NCBI RefSeq assembly: GCF_011927795.1
Contig: NZ_JAATJJ010000002.1
Location: forward strand, 124,001 to 188,000
DNA length: 64,000 nucleotides
Direction: 5' to 3'
From: Saonia flava
GTDB lineage: Bacteria; Bacteroidota; Bacteroidia; Flavobacteriales; Flavobacteriaceae
The notes under the pieces are model-generated. The model saw nothing but the letters and a program-made list of their open reading frames with translations. It searched no databases and was not told where the DNA came from. This document shows positions 25,182 to 34,246 of this stretch, one piece after another; positions within the stretch are counted from its first letter, which is position 1, and the number at the start of each line of letters is the position of its first letter. A program made the translations under genes and the position numbers.

Positions 25182-27344
25182 CTAGAGGTTATCCAATTGA
25201 TTGCTTTTACCATCCTTACTAATGGTCCAAAAGAACCCTACAAAAAAGAAACTGTCCGCAGTTGGAGTAATGGCCCTTCGGTCAAAATTTCCATTTGCGT
25301 TGGGTGTTCTGGAATATTGATATCCGTTGACATTGTTTAAGCCCAATACATTACTTACCGAGAAATACAATATTTTTTGGGGAGAAATTAAATAGGCCCA
25401 ATTAACACTTAGGTTATTGTAAGCCTTGGTTTTTTCTGACATAAAAGACATAGTGTTTGGATTATCATATGATCTTCCTGAGCCATAATTGTATGACATC
25501 CCTACTTGAGATCGCAAATCATCTATCCAATACTTGGTCACTAAAGAGAAACTATGTTTGGGAGCAAAATTAGGGGTGGCCTTCTCTCTAAAATTTCTAA
25601 AATCACGTTCCGTATTCAAATAAGAATAAGAAACCCAATAGTCCAAATTTTTTATGTTCTTGTTATCTCTCCAGAATATATCCAATCCACTGGCGTAACC
25701 GCTACCATCATTGTTAAAATCAGAATTAAATTGAGCAAGTTCTGTATCATACTTTACTAGTTTATCATAATCTTTATAGTAAGCCTCCGCCCTAAATGTC
25801 TTTCCATCACCCACATGTTGATAATTTAAAATATAGTGCGATGTTTTCTCTGGACTTAAATCTTGGTCATATTTTAAATAGTCATTTAATGGATTTTGAT
25901 AAAAATCGCCGTATGCCAATGAAAATTGTCCTTTTTCACTGCTCTTGTAGGCCAAAGAAACTCTAGGGGAAACCAAAAACTTATCCAGAACCGAGCTATG
26001 TTCTGCCCTAACGCCTAATTTCACTGCCAAATCGTTATTAAAGAAAATATCAGCCTCAGAGAATCCTGCAATTATTTGGTCATCAAAACCACTATCTAAA
26101 GTAAATCCATCCACATTTGTAAAAGTATCATCATAGTTGGTATTGAAGTATTCTGCGCCAAAATTTAAGTTAAACCTACTGTTAAAACTTTTGGTCAATG
26201 TAGCTTTTAGGTGTGATGCTGTTTCTTTGGAATTAACATCATCTTCCTCTATCCCAATATCGTTTGTATCGCTGGAAATACTGGCTCCTGTAAACATTGT
26301 CCAGTTGTTTTCAAAGAAGTGCTTGTAATTGGCATTAAAATAAATGTTGTTGTTTTTTAGATTAAAACGTACATAGTCATCATAATTGATATCCTCTTGC
26401 TCAATATCAAAATTGGAATGTGAAAATGCAGAATATAATTTAAACATACTACGTTCGCCCTTATTTCTGTATATGGCTTCCCCTGAAAAGGTTTCATATG
26501 GTTTGTTCCAGCGAGTTCCCCTGTTTGGTAGCACCAGTGCTTGGTAAGGTGCCAGATTTACATAGGATGTGTTAATGCTCAAAGATTCGTTTCCCCATAT
26601 TTCTGTATGTCCTATACCACCACCAACTGACATTAAGGAAATATCTGTTTTTTCTTGATCAGGAACGTCTGTAGAGTTTAATAGCAGTACACTGGACAGA
26701 GCTTGTCCGTATTCTGCAGAATACCCTCCCGTACTAAATGTTATCCCTTTAAAAAGGAATGGGGAAAATCGGCCTCTTGTTGGTACATTATTGGCTGTAG
26801 GGCTAAAGGGCTGAAAAACACGAAGACCATCAATAAAAATTTGAGTCTCCCCTGCAGCTCCACCTCTTACGAAGAGACGTCCATCTTCATTTACCGTTGA
26901 TGTTCCCGGTAAAGTTTGCAATGCCCCAATAAAATCCCCTGCAGCTCCAGCTGTAGTAACAATATCCAAAGGCTTTAATACAGAAACCTTTGAATTATCC
27001 CCAGCCTCAAAAGTTCCAGCGGTTAAAGTTACACCAGTTAAGGTATTCATGGCCTCAACCAATTGTATTTTTAAGTCCTTAAAGTAAGTAACCTCTCCCA
27101 TTTCATAATGGGTTTCATAAGAAAGCATGGAAATGACCAATGTCTGGGAACCAGACTCAGAGGTTTCAAAAGTAAAATAACCATTCTCATCTGTGGAACT
27201 GCCGTCATAAGTACCCTCCAAGTAAACATTGGCCCCAACAATGGGTTCCTCTTTGTCATTGGTGACTGTTCCAGTTATGGAGTTCTGCCCAAATCCTATA
27301 AATGTAAGTAATAAAGTAAAAGTAAATAGTGTGATTTTTTTCAT
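25182..27344 (-). CDS. TonB-dependent receptor with carboxypeptidase-like N-terminal domain
   Basis: I start at ATG 27344 (MKKITLFTFTLLLTFIGFGQ), which gives a signal peptide and 720 residues; an upstream in-frame ATG at 27392 would add 16 residues and spoil the signal. Residues 20-105 form a carboxypeptidase-regulatory-like beta-sandwich (VGANVYLEGTYDGSSTDENG), then come the plug (about 115-225, GRLFVRGGAAGETQIFIDGL) and a barrel ending in a WTISKDGKSNQLDNL tail. It is monocistronic, without SusD-like or DUF4249 partner. The substrate cannot be inferred from neighbours. Confidence 0.92.
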   Translation of the reverse strand: MKKITLFTFTLLLTFIGFGQNSITGTVTNDKEEPIVGANVYLEGTYDGSSTDENGYFTFETSESGSQTLVISMLSYETHYEMGEVTYFKDLKIQLVEAMNTLTGVTLTAGTFEAGDNSKVSVLKPLDIVTTAGAAGDFIGALQTLPGTSTVNEDGRLFVRGGAAGETQIFIDGLRVFQPFSPTANNVPTRGRFSPFLFKGITFSTGGYSAEYGQALSSVLLLNSTDVPDQEKTDISLMSVGGGIGHTEIWGNESLSINTSYVNLAPYQALVLPNRGTRWNKPYETFSGEAIYRNKGERSMFKLYSAFSHSNFDIEQEDINYDDYVRFNLKNNNIYFNANYKHFFENNWTMFTGASISSDTNDIGIEEDDVNSKETASHLKATLTKSFNSRFNLNFGAEYFNTNYDDTFTNVDGFTLDSGFDDQIIAGFSEADIFFNNDLAVKLGVRAEHSSVLDKFLVSPRVSLAYKSSEKGQFSLAYGDFYQNPLNDYLKYDQDLSPEKTSHYILNYQHVGDGKTFRAEAYYKDYDKLVKYDTELAQFNSDFNNDGSGYASGLDIFWRDNKNIKNLDYWVSYSYLNTERDFRNFREKATPNFAPKHSFSLVTKYWIDDLRSQVGMSYNYGSGRSYDNPNTMSFMSEKTKAYNNLSVNWAYLISPQKILYFSVSNVLGLNNVNGYQYSRTPNANGNFDRRAITPTADSFFFVGFFWTISKDGKSNQLDNL

Positions 27345-27580
27345 GACTGCTCGTTTTTGTTGATGGGACAAAATTGACGACAAAGCCATCATGATTCAAT
27401 TAAGAAATACCGAACTGTTGTTTTTTTGGATTGAAATGAAACGGGGAAAGTGCCTATACAATTCAGGAAGTAAATTCAACAATTCGGCAATAGAGATTTC
27501 AAAAAACAAAGCTGCGTTTACATCTTTGTAGTGATATTAACCACATACTGAAATTAATTCAGCATTAAAAAGCAAACAAA

Positions 27581-27994
27581 ATGAAAAAAGCACTATTTAT
27601 TGTAGGATGTCTATTAACAAGTTTTATTTCTACTGCACAAGAAAATGTAAGCCTTACAGTGTCCATTGATAATGTACAAAGCAATGAGGGCAAAGTAATG
27701 GTTTCTCTTCACACAGCGGACACCTTTATGAAAGGCCCTGGTATTCAAAATGTGGAAAGTGTTATTGAGAATGGAAAAGTAACATTTACCATTGAAAACG
27801 TTGCTCCCGGAAACTATGCTATTATGGCTTTACATGATGCAAATGAAAACAGGAGAATGGATTTTGATGCTGCTGGAATGCCACAAGAACACTATGGAAT
27901 GTCCAATAACCCCATGAGCTATGGACCTCCAACTTTTGAATCTGCAAAATTTGAAGTAACCAATACGGACATGGATCTAGAAATCCGTTTTTAA
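27581..27994 (+). CDS. DUF2141 exported protein
   Basis: A 137-residue protein with a Sec signal peptide (cleavage after FISTAQ, about residue 21). The mature beta-rich domain carries the family pattern: LTVSIDNVQSNEGKVMVSLH, APGNYAIMALHDANENRRMD and MPQEHYGMSNN. DUF2141 proteins are small periplasmic or outer-membrane-associated proteins of unknown role, often found near TonB-dependent receptors, as here, where the divergent neighbour is a receptor. It has its own terminator at 28022-28053. Confidence 0.88.
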   Translation: MKKALFIVGCLLTSFISTAQENVSLTVSIDNVQSNEGKVMVSLHTADTFMKGPGIQNVESVIENGKVTFTIENVAPGNYAIMALHDANENRRMDFDAAGMPQEHYGMSNNPMSYGPPTFESAKFEVTNTDMDLEIRF

Positions 27995-28021
27995 ATGACA
28001 TACATCAATCAAAAAATCAAC

Positions 28022-28053
28022 AAAAAAGGCTTGCCATTTGGCAAGCCTTTTTT
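28022..28053. terminator. Bidirectional rho-independent terminator
   Basis: Perfect 14-bp arms (AAAAAAGGCTTGCC and its complement) with the 4-nt loop ATTT, between the DUF2141 gene and dps, which converge. Confidence 0.92.
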
Positions 28054-28070
28054 AATTACCCTAAACTAAA

Positions 28071-28550
28071 TTAAATATCCTCTGCCAACCAGGCCTTCAT
28101 CATCCAAACCGTTTTTTCCTGTTCCGTAATAAAATCGCTCATCATAGAATTGGTTCCCTCATCATTTGCTTCATCGGATAAACCTAAAATTCTTCTTTCG
28201 ATCAATAACAATTCTTTAATGGAATCTACGATCAATCTAATGGCATTTTCATCTTGGCTAATTTTTTTCCCAACTGGAACTTTTGAATTTTCAATATAAT
28301 CCTCGAACGTATGGTATGGTATTCCTCCTAAGGTAAGAATCCGTTCAGCTATCATATCCACCTTAATATTGGCATCTGTGTAAAGTTCTTCAAACTTAAT
28401 ATGTAAGTCAAAAAAACGTTTCCCTTTTATATTCCAATGTATGCCTCTTAAATTCTGATAATATCGTTGGAAGTTTGCCAACAATCCATTTAGTTCCCCA
28501 CTTAATATGTGTGATTTTTCCGCACTTAATCCTATACTATTTAGTTTCAT
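28071..28550 (-). CDS. dps: Dps-type ferritin, DNA-binding protein from starved cells
   Basis: The 159-residue protein fits the Dps family in length and pattern: LLANFQRYYQNLRGIHWNIKG in the first helix, then FFDLHIKFEELYTDAN, which contains the His, Asp and Glu residues of the intersubunit ferroxidase site, and the later TLGGIPYHTFEDYIE. Dps forms dodecamers that oxidise Fe2+ with H2O2 and store iron, which protects DNA from Fenton chemistry. A basic DNA-binding N-terminal tail is not obvious. It is divergent from oxyR, 106 bp apart, so OxyR control is likely. Confidence 0.95.
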   Translation of the reverse strand: MKLNSIGLSAEKSHILSGELNGLLANFQRYYQNLRGIHWNIKGKRFFDLHIKFEELYTDANIKVDMIAERILTLGGIPYHTFEDYIENSKVPVGKKISQDENAIRLIVDSIKELLLIERRILGLSDEANDEGTNSMMSDFITEQEKTVWMMKAWLAEDI

Positions 28551-28573
28551 TATTTTATCTCTTTTGGTTTCAT

Positions 28574-28604
28574 TATAAATTTAATGAATATAAATTCATA
28601 TTTA
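28574..28604. promoter_or_regulatory. Imperfect inverted repeat in the dps/oxyR intergenic region
   Basis: Within the 106-bp divergent gap the sequence has arms ATGAAT and ATTCAT around a 4-nt centre (ATAA), extended outwards by ATAAAT and ATTTAT with a 3-nt offset on the left. An OxyR or other LysR-type regulator could bind here; position supports it, the sequence alone does not prove it. Boundaries are approximate. Confidence 0.4.
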
Positions 28605-28656
28605 TCATAAATTTTATTGATAGTTTTTATACTTTTATCATCTAAAATTATTATTC

Positions 28657-29595
28657 ATGACCATTACCCAATTACAATATGTGCTCTCTGTGGCCGAACA
28701 CCAAAATTTTACTTTGGCTGCAGAAAAAAGCTATGTTACCCAACCTACATTAAGCATGCAAGTTCAAAAGCTTGAAGATGAATTGGACATATTGATTTTT
28801 GACCGTAGCAAAAAACCCATTAAGGTAACGGAGGTTGGAAAAAAAATAGTGGAACAGGCAAAAAATATTGTAAATGAAGCCAATCGTATAAAAGACATTG
28901 TTGATCAAGAAAAGGGGTTTATAGGCGGGGAATATATCCTTGGAATTATCCCAACGGTTATGCCCACACTCTTGCCCATGTTTCTAAAGACCTTTATAAA
29001 TAAATACCCAAAAATTAATCTTATTATAAAAGAGCAAAGTACAGAAAGTCTCATACGAAATATACAAGATGGCCATATTGATGGCGCTATTGTTGCTACT
29101 CCTTTGGAAATTGAGTTTCTTAAGGAGAGACCTTTGTATTACGAACCTTTTGTAGGTTATGTTCCCAACAATCATAGATTAAAAGACGCCAAAATGCTCA
29201 ATCCAGAAGATTTGGACATCAAGGATATTCTTTTATTAAGGGATGGCCATTGCTTTAGGGATGGGGTCATTAATTTGTGCAACACCCCAAAGAAACATGA
29301 GGATGAGCATTTTCAATTACAAAGCGGGAGTTTTGAGACTTTGATAAATTTAGCAAATGAAGGTTTGGGAATGACCTTAATACCCTACTTAAATACATTG
29401 GAACTAGATGAAAATAAAAAAAAGAACCTAAAACATTTTAACATTCCGTCACCGGCTCGGGAAATTAGTCTTATTTATCATAAAAATGAGCTTAAAATAC
29501 AAATTACCGAGGCTTTGAGAGATGTTATTTCGGGAATAGTAAGGGGAGCTATTAAATTTCAGGATGTAAAAATTATAAGCCCTGTAGGGAAATAA
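28657..29595 (+). CDS. oxyR: Hydrogen peroxide-sensing LysR-type regulator OxyR
   Basis: A 312-residue LysR-type protein with an N-terminal winged helix (1-60, TITQLQYVLSVAEHQNFTLA) and a substrate-binding-like regulatory domain. The two redox cysteines of OxyR are present at exactly the classical positions, Cys199 and Cys208, in GHCFRDGVINLC, so assignment as the peroxide sensor that forms a C199-C208 disulfide is well founded. It is divergent from dps; katG (61553-63784) and trxB (44874-45836) are further candidates for its regulon in this window. Its stop is only 1 bp from the stop of the convergent lipoprotein gene. Confidence 0.95.
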   Translation: MTITQLQYVLSVAEHQNFTLAAEKSYVTQPTLSMQVQKLEDELDILIFDRSKKPIKVTEVGKKIVEQAKNIVNEANRIKDIVDQEKGFIGGEYILGIIPTVMPTLLPMFLKTFINKYPKINLIIKEQSTESLIRNIQDGHIDGAIVATPLEIEFLKERPLYYEPFVGYVPNNHRLKDAKMLNPEDLDIKDILLLRDGHCFRDGVINLCNTPKKHEDEHFQLQSGSFETLINLANEGLGMTLIPYLNTLELDENKKKNLKHFNIPSPAREISLIYHKNELKIQITEALRDVISGIVRGAIKFQDVKIISPVGK

Positions 29596-29596
29596 A

Positions 29597-30022
29597 CTAG
29601 TTTATTCTTTTATAACTATAAGAACAGCCTTCAATACATCCTACTCCGCTCATAATCATTTTTTTTGAGCTCAATTCTACGGTATACCTGTTTTCATGTT
29701 GTTGATCCAAATACTCATATTTTAGTAGTAAAACAGTACCATAAAATTCCTGGTCCTCAATAGAATAAATTCCTCCACTTATTCCACTGGGCTTTTTGGA
29801 ATCATATTCAGTATATGAACCATCCATAAGAAAAATGAATTCATTACCATTTTCCACCATAGACCAATCCACAGGATAACCAGGGCTCACCCTTGTAGCT
29901 TCAAGCTTCCATTTTCCCAACAAATTAGTTTTGGAAAGCTCTATTTCATTATCAATGACCTGGCCATTTTCTTTCTCACAGCTAACCCAAAGAAGAAAAA
30001 TAAATAGGGATAGATACCTCAT
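29597..30022 (-). CDS. Small lipocalin-like lipoprotein
   Basis: The 141-residue protein has a lipoprotein signal (MRYLSLFIFLLWVSC, Cys15). The mature part begins with a spacer and LLGKWKLEATRVSPGYPVDW, then alternating strands (EFIFLMDGSYTEYDSKK, GIYSIEDQEFY), a pattern typical of the small lipocalin-like lipoproteins of Bacteroidota. Two cysteines near the end (GVGCIEGCSYSYK) could form a disulfide. No function is known. It converges on oxyR with 1 bp between the stop codons and no terminator between them. Confidence 0.7.
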   Translation of the reverse strand: MRYLSLFIFLLWVSCEKENGQVIDNEIELSKTNLLGKWKLEATRVSPGYPVDWSMVENGNEFIFLMDGSYTEYDSKKPSGISGGIYSIEDQEFYGTVLLLKYEYLDQQHENRYTVELSSKKMIMSGVGCIEGCSYSYKRIN

Positions 30023-30085
30023 AATTTAACAAGTGTATATATTATAAGATATTAAAATGATAAATGGTTGCTTGTCTTAAATAAA

Positions 30086-30113
30086 AAAACCGCTTTTAAA
30101 AAAAGCGGTTTTA
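30086..30113. terminator. Rho-independent terminator
   Basis: Inverted repeat with arms AAAACCGCTTTT and AAAAGCGGTTTT, A and T runs at both sides, just after the stop of the 67-residue protein gene on the minus strand. Confidence 0.8.
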
Positions 30114-30118
30114 AATTT

Positions 30119-30322
30119 TCATGCCTTCAAATAAATTAGGCTCTGTTTAAGTTCTGGTTTATCATTTATAAAATGTTGTAACCAAACTTTTAGTTCTTCA
30201 ATCTCATTGGGTAATAATCTAGAAATTGCTTTTTTTAGTTCTTTACTGAATAATTTAGCATCAAAACTAACTTTTTGGAGTACAGTTTTGGTGTATTCTA
30301 GCATAGCTCTCGCCATATCCAT
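30119..30322 (-). CDS. Small helical protein, 67 residues
   Basis: A compact soluble frame starting MDMARAMLEYTKTVLQKVSF and continuing with KELKKAISRLLPNEIEELKV, ending in a helical tail. The balanced amino acid composition, the amphipathic helices and the terminator directly after the stop support a real gene. I have a sense of a conserved Flavobacteriia hypothetical protein but cannot name a family. It has no signal peptide or membrane segment. It is divergent from the PBP4-like gene, with 130 bp between the starts. Confidence 0.72.
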   Translation of the reverse strand: MDMARAMLEYTKTVLQKVSFDAKLFSKELKKAISRLLPNEIEELKVWLQHFINDKPELKQSLIYLKA

Positions 30323-30452
30323 ATGATTTAAATTGATTAGGTTGTTGCCTCTAATTTAACTAAAAAAGATTAAAACTATTGCTTGGCTTTAGTTAAAAAT
30401 TGGATAAATTCTTGTTAAATTCGTTTTACAAAAATTAAAACTCACTGTTTCT

Positions 30453-31736
30453 GTGCAATTTACGAGAAATCTACTTTTTACATTACTTGGTTTGTTGCTC
30501 TTACAAGGATGTGCCTCTTCCAAAAAGAGTAGGGTAATAAAAAAAAACATTGGCCTTAGGTTGAATTCCAGTTTTTTTGAAAATTCTTTTACAGGAGTTA
30601 TTCTTTTTGATCCCTTGACTAAAGACACAATTTTTCAGCACAATTCCAATAAATATTTTACACCGGCCAGCAACACCAAAATTTTCACATTGTATGCTTC
30701 TTTAAAATTATTACCAGATAGCATCCCTTCATTAAAATATTTAGTTAAGAACGATACAATATATGCAGAAGGTACTGGAGATCCTTCTTTACTTCATTCT
30801 TCTTATAACGACAGTTCTTCTATTAAGTTTTTAAAACAGTATAAAAACATTGCCTTTCATTTCAATAATTATGAAGAAGAAAAATATGGACCAGGATGGG
30901 CATGGGAAGATTACGACCTTTATTTTTCGCCTGAAAGAAATAGTTTCCCCATCTACGGAAATGTTGTGACTATTTTTAAAAATGATTCATTACATGTAAT
31001 TCCTAGTTATTTTAGAAATAAGGTAGGGGAGCTAAAACAACCAAAAAATAGAAAAGCCTTTAACAACAGCTTCTTTTTTGAACCATCAAGAGAAGATACC
31101 TTGGAAGTACCCTTTATTATTGATTCCTTACATACAAAAGAATTATTGGAGGAGGTACTACAAAAGAAAGTATCTGTAATAAATAGAATGCCCGAGGGGG
31201 GAAAGAAAACACTATATAGTATTTCTTCCGATTCTCTTTACAAAAGAATGATGCACCAAAGCGATAACTTCATTGCAGAGCAATTGTTGGTACTTGGTTC
31301 TTCTACCTTATCAGATACATTAACTAGTTCAAAAAGCATAGAACATATTTTGGAAAATGAACTATTAAATCTAAAACAGCAACCAAGATGGGTAGATGGT
31401 TCAGGGCTTTCCAGATACAATTTATTTACCCCAGAATCCATTTTAGATATTTTAAACCAGCTTTATTCGAATGTCCCCAAAGAAAGATTATACTCAATTT
31501 TTCCATCTGGTGGAGATGAAGGCACAATGAAAGATTGGTACAATGGAATCCATGGCCCGTATATCTATGCAAAATCTGGGTCGTTGGGGAACAACTATTG
31601 TCTAAGTGGTTATTTATTGACCAACTCTGGAAAAACCCTAATTTTTAGCTTTATGAACAATCATTTCAGAAAGCCAACTACGGAAGTTAAAATCCGCATG
31701 CAATCTATTTTTGAACACATTAGGGACACCTACTAG
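30453..31736 (+). CDS. D-alanyl-D-alanine carboxypeptidase/endopeptidase, PBP4 type (S13)
   Basis: The 427-residue protein shows the three motifs of peptidase family S13: SxxK as Ser73-Asn-Thr-Lys76 in [10 protein letters not shown], SxN as SDN in [14 protein letters not shown], and KTG replaced by KSG in [10 protein letters not shown]. It cleaves the terminal D-Ala or D,D-crosslinks of peptidoglycan in the periplasm. The signal sequence ends in the lipobox-like LLQGC (Cys20), so it is probably a lipoprotein. The start is a GTG, required to include this signal. Its last four bases overlap the end of the convergent NudK-like gene. Confidence 0.92.
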   Translation: MQFTRNLLFTLLGLLLLQGCASSKKSRVIKKNIGLRLNSSFFENSFTGVILFDPLTKDTIFQHNSNKYFTPASNTKIFTLYASLKLLPDSIPSLKYLVKNDTIYAEGTGDPSLLHSSYNDSSSIKFLKQYKNIAFHFNNYEEEKYGPGWAWEDYDLYFSPERNSFPIYGNVVTIFKNDSLHVIPSYFRNKVGELKQPKNRKAFNNSFFFEPSREDTLEVPFIIDSLHTKELLEEVLQKKVSVINRMPEGGKKTLYSISSDSLYKRMMHQSDNFIAEQLLVLGSSTLSDTLTSSKSIEHILENELLNLKQQPRWVDGSGLSRYNLFTPESILDILNQLYSNVPKERLYSIFPSGGDEGTMKDWYNGIHGPYIYAKSGSLGNNYCLSGYLLTNSGKTLIFSFMNNHFRKPTTEVKIRMQSIFEHIRDTY

Positions 31737-32317
31737 GAAAGTAGATTATTTATTTGTGCATATTGCAACAACATAATAGTTTTTGAATCTTTAATTTCTC
31801 CTGTTTTTATCATCCCCACGGCTTCATTAAAAGACATTTCCAAAACCTCTATGTTTTCACTTTCGTCATCGGCACCGCCACCCTCGCTAACTTTCATTTT
31901 TTCCTCATAGGCCCCAATAAAAAAGTAAAGGATTTCCGTGACAGAACCGGGTGACATATAAGATTCCATTACTTTTTCAACCTGATTTATTTTATATCCT
32001 GTCTCTTCCTCCACTTCCTTTTTTATACAGTCTTCTGGGTGGTCCCCATCCAAAAGTCCGGCACAGGCTTCTATCATCATCCCTGTTTCATTCCCATTTA
32101 CATATGTTGGCATGCGAAACTGTCTTGTTAAAACCACTGTTCCCTTTTTCTTGTTGTACAAAAGAATGGCTGCGCCATTACCCCTATCATAGGCTTCTCG
32201 TTGTTGGGTCTCCCATGTGCCATCCTCTTTTTGATAATCAAAAGTGATTTTATTCAGCGTGTACCAATTATCTGACAACAACTCTTTTGTAATGTTCTTT
32301 ACTTTTCCGTTTTTCAA
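31733..32317 (-). CDS. nudK: NUDIX hydrolase, GDP-mannose pyrophosphatase (NudK-like)
   Basis: A 194-residue cytoplasmic protein with an intact NUDIX box, [20 protein letters not shown] followed by GY, in which the catalytic glutamates are kept, unlike in the two NUDIX regulators of this window. The flanking parts ([35 protein letters not shown] and [17 protein letters not shown]) match NudK/YffH, which hydrolyses GDP-mannose and related nucleotide sugars. Substrate preference is inferred from the family. It ends within the last codons of the convergent PBP4-type gene (4-bp overlap). Confidence 0.87.
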   Translation of the reverse strand: MKNGKVKNITKELLSDNWYTLNKITFDYQKEDGTWETQQREAYDRGNGAAILLYNKKKGTVVLTRQFRMPTYVNGNETGMMIEACAGLLDGDHPEDCIKKEVEEETGYKINQVEKVMESYMSPGSVTEILYFFIGAYEEKMKVSEGGGADDESENIEVLEMSFNEAVGMIKTGEIKDSKTIMLLQYAQINNLLS

Positions 32318-32459
32318 AATATCCAGCTATAGATGAAAACCAAAGGTATGGGTTTATGTCTGTATCCCCTCATTTAAAAAACTGTACATTGCTTAGATAT
32401 GGTTATATTTATTCTTCCATAAAAGAATACCATTATTGATATCCAATCAAAGTTGACCT

Positions 32460-34034
32460 ATGAAACTAGTACCATATATAGCGCTTATTCTTTTTTTAAC
32501 TATAAGCTGTAAGCAACAGCCTAAACCTAGTAGCGAATCAGAGAAGGAACTTCCTAGAATTGCCATTGCAGGCCTTGGTATTGAATCCAGCACCTTCTCC
32601 CCTGCCCAAAGTACCGAAGAAGCTTTTCATGCAAAAACAGGCGACTCTATTTTTTCCAGATATCCCTTTCTAGCAATGGATTCTGTAAATCGTAATCGGG
32701 CAGAATGGGTGCCCTTGTTAGTGGGCAAATCATTACCGGGAGGCATTGTCACTCGAGAAGCCTATGAGTCCTTAGTGGGTAAAACCCTAAAAATGCTTGC
32801 TGAAAATGGTCCATATGATGGGGTCTTTTTTGACATTCATGGAGCTATGAGTGTTGTTGATCTGGATGACCCAGAAGGGGATTTTATTTCCAGAATTCGT
32901 AAAGAAATTGGTACAGAAACATTAATATCGACATCCATGGATCTTCATGGCAATGTTTCTGAAAGACTGGCTCAACATACAGACTTAATTACATGTTATC
33001 GCATGGCCCCCCATGAGGATGCCATAGAATCAAAAAAGCGAGCTGTTGACAACCTATTGGAGCGACTTGAAAATGGAAAAGGAAAACCAAGATATAAAGC
33101 GTGGATTCCCGTTCCAATTTTATTGCCGGGTGAAAAGACCAGCACACGTATAGAACCGGGAAAAAGCTTGTATACCCAAATTCCTTCCGTTACACATCAA
33201 GAAGGTGTTATAGATGCTGCCATTTGGATTGGCTATGCGTGGGCAGATGAACCACGCAACCATGCTGTGGTAATGGTCACAGGTGATAATCAAAAACAAG
33301 TGACTGAGGGTGCAGAAAAACTAGCACAAAGTTTCTGGGATGTACGTTCCCAATTTGAATTTGTGGCTCCAACAGCAACGTTAAAAGAAAGTTTGGATAT
33401 GGCCATATCCAGTGATCAAAAACCATATATGATCAGTGATATGGGTGATAACCCAACAGCTGGTGGAGCCGGTGATGTTACTTGGACACTTCAGGAAATA
33501 TTGGCAAGACCAGAGTTTAAATTAGAAAACGGCCCTTCCCTTATCTATGCATCAATCCCTGGACCGGAATTTATTGAAGAAGCTATTAAAGTGGGTGTGG
33601 GTGAAAAAATATCCGCAATGGCCGGTGCCGCAATCGACCATCGTTTTGCTCCCCCTTTACAATTAACAGGAACTATCACTGCCATAGAACATGGCGATGT
33701 ACATGCTGAAACCGAAGTGGTGGTAAAAATTGGAAGTATTTCTGTCATTGTCACCAAAAAACGTAAACCATATCACCGAGAAATCGACTTTGCCCGACTT
33801 GGTCTCCATCCTCGTGAAAGCGATATTGTAGTGGTAAAAATTGGGTATCTGGTACCCGAATTATATGAAATGCGTGGGGATTGGATTATGGCATTAACCC
33901 CAGGCGGGGTAGACCAAGATTTGGAACGTTTGGGCTATAAGCGCATCAAAAGACCTATGTTTCCATTAGACAAGAACATGACAAATCCTGATCTTTCCGC
34001 ACGATTGATGAAAGCATCAAATGGGTCGCAGTAG
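32460..34034 (+). CDS. M81-family metallopeptidase-like lipoprotein (MlrC type)
   Basis: The 524-residue protein has a lipoprotein signal (lipobox ISC, Cys17) followed by the MlrC/DUF1485 domain over nearly all of the mature part: RIAIAGLGIESSTFSP, DGVFFDIHGAMSV, STSMDLHGNVSERL, CYRMAPHEDA and the later SDMGDNPTAGGAGDVT. The conserved Asp and His residues in these segments are those proposed to bind zinc in microcystinase. Members act on small cyclic or modified peptides, or are of unknown activity; here the location outside the cytoplasm is supported by the signal. It stands alone; a GTTAGG/CCTAAC hairpin lies 7 bp after the stop. Confidence 0.88.
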   Translation: MKLVPYIALILFLTISCKQQPKPSSESEKELPRIAIAGLGIESSTFSPAQSTEEAFHAKTGDSIFSRYPFLAMDSVNRNRAEWVPLLVGKSLPGGIVTREAYESLVGKTLKMLAENGPYDGVFFDIHGAMSVVDLDDPEGDFISRIRKEIGTETLISTSMDLHGNVSERLAQHTDLITCYRMAPHEDAIESKKRAVDNLLERLENGKGKPRYKAWIPVPILLPGEKTSTRIEPGKSLYTQIPSVTHQEGVIDAAIWIGYAWADEPRNHAVVMVTGDNQKQVTEGAEKLAQSFWDVRSQFEFVAPTATLKESLDMAISSDQKPYMISDMGDNPTAGGAGDVTWTLQEILARPEFKLENGPSLIYASIPGPEFIEEAIKVGVGEKISAMAGAAIDHRFAPPLQLTGTITAIEHGDVHAETEVVVKIGSISVIVTKKRKPYHREIDFARLGLHPRESDIVVVKIGYLVPELYEMRGDWIMALTPGGVDQDLERLGYKRIKRPMFPLDKNMTNPDLSARLMKASNGSQ

Positions 34035-34040
34035 TTATTT

Positions 34041-34056
34041 GTTAGGAAAACCTAAC
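34041..34056. terminator. Short hairpin between convergent genes
   Basis: Perfect 6-bp arms GTTAGG and CCTAAC around an AAAA loop, between the M81-like gene and the small membrane protein gene. There is no T run, so termination would be weak. Confidence 0.4.
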
Positions 34057-34057
34057 A

Positions 34058-34225
34058 CTACTTTGCACATGTTTTAGTTTTTGCAGCCTCTTTTGGCAAT
34101 AAAATATTCATTGTTGCTGCTACGATTAAAATCATGAACATTGTTTTGCTACCCGTCACAATACTATTCGCTATTATTATTGAAGCCCATAGTATGGCTG
34201 TAATTGTTTTATTCCTTGCTGTCAT
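34058..34225 (-). CDS. Small membrane protein, 55 residues
   Basis: A complete frame from ATG to TAG encodes 55 residues starting MTARNKTITAILWASIIIAN. Two hydrophobic segments (about 8-21 and 28-44) and a short basic tail (KEAAKTKTCAK) suggest a hairpin in the inner membrane. The gene lies 21 bp downstream of the AIM24-family gene in the same direction and could be its co-transcribed neighbour. I do not recognise a family. The composition and position make it more likely than not a real gene. Confidence 0.6.
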   Translation of the reverse strand: MTARNKTITAILWASIIIANSIVTGSKTMFMILIVAATMNILLPKEAAKTKTCAK

Positions 34226-34246
34226 AATATATAAATTAAAAGCTTA

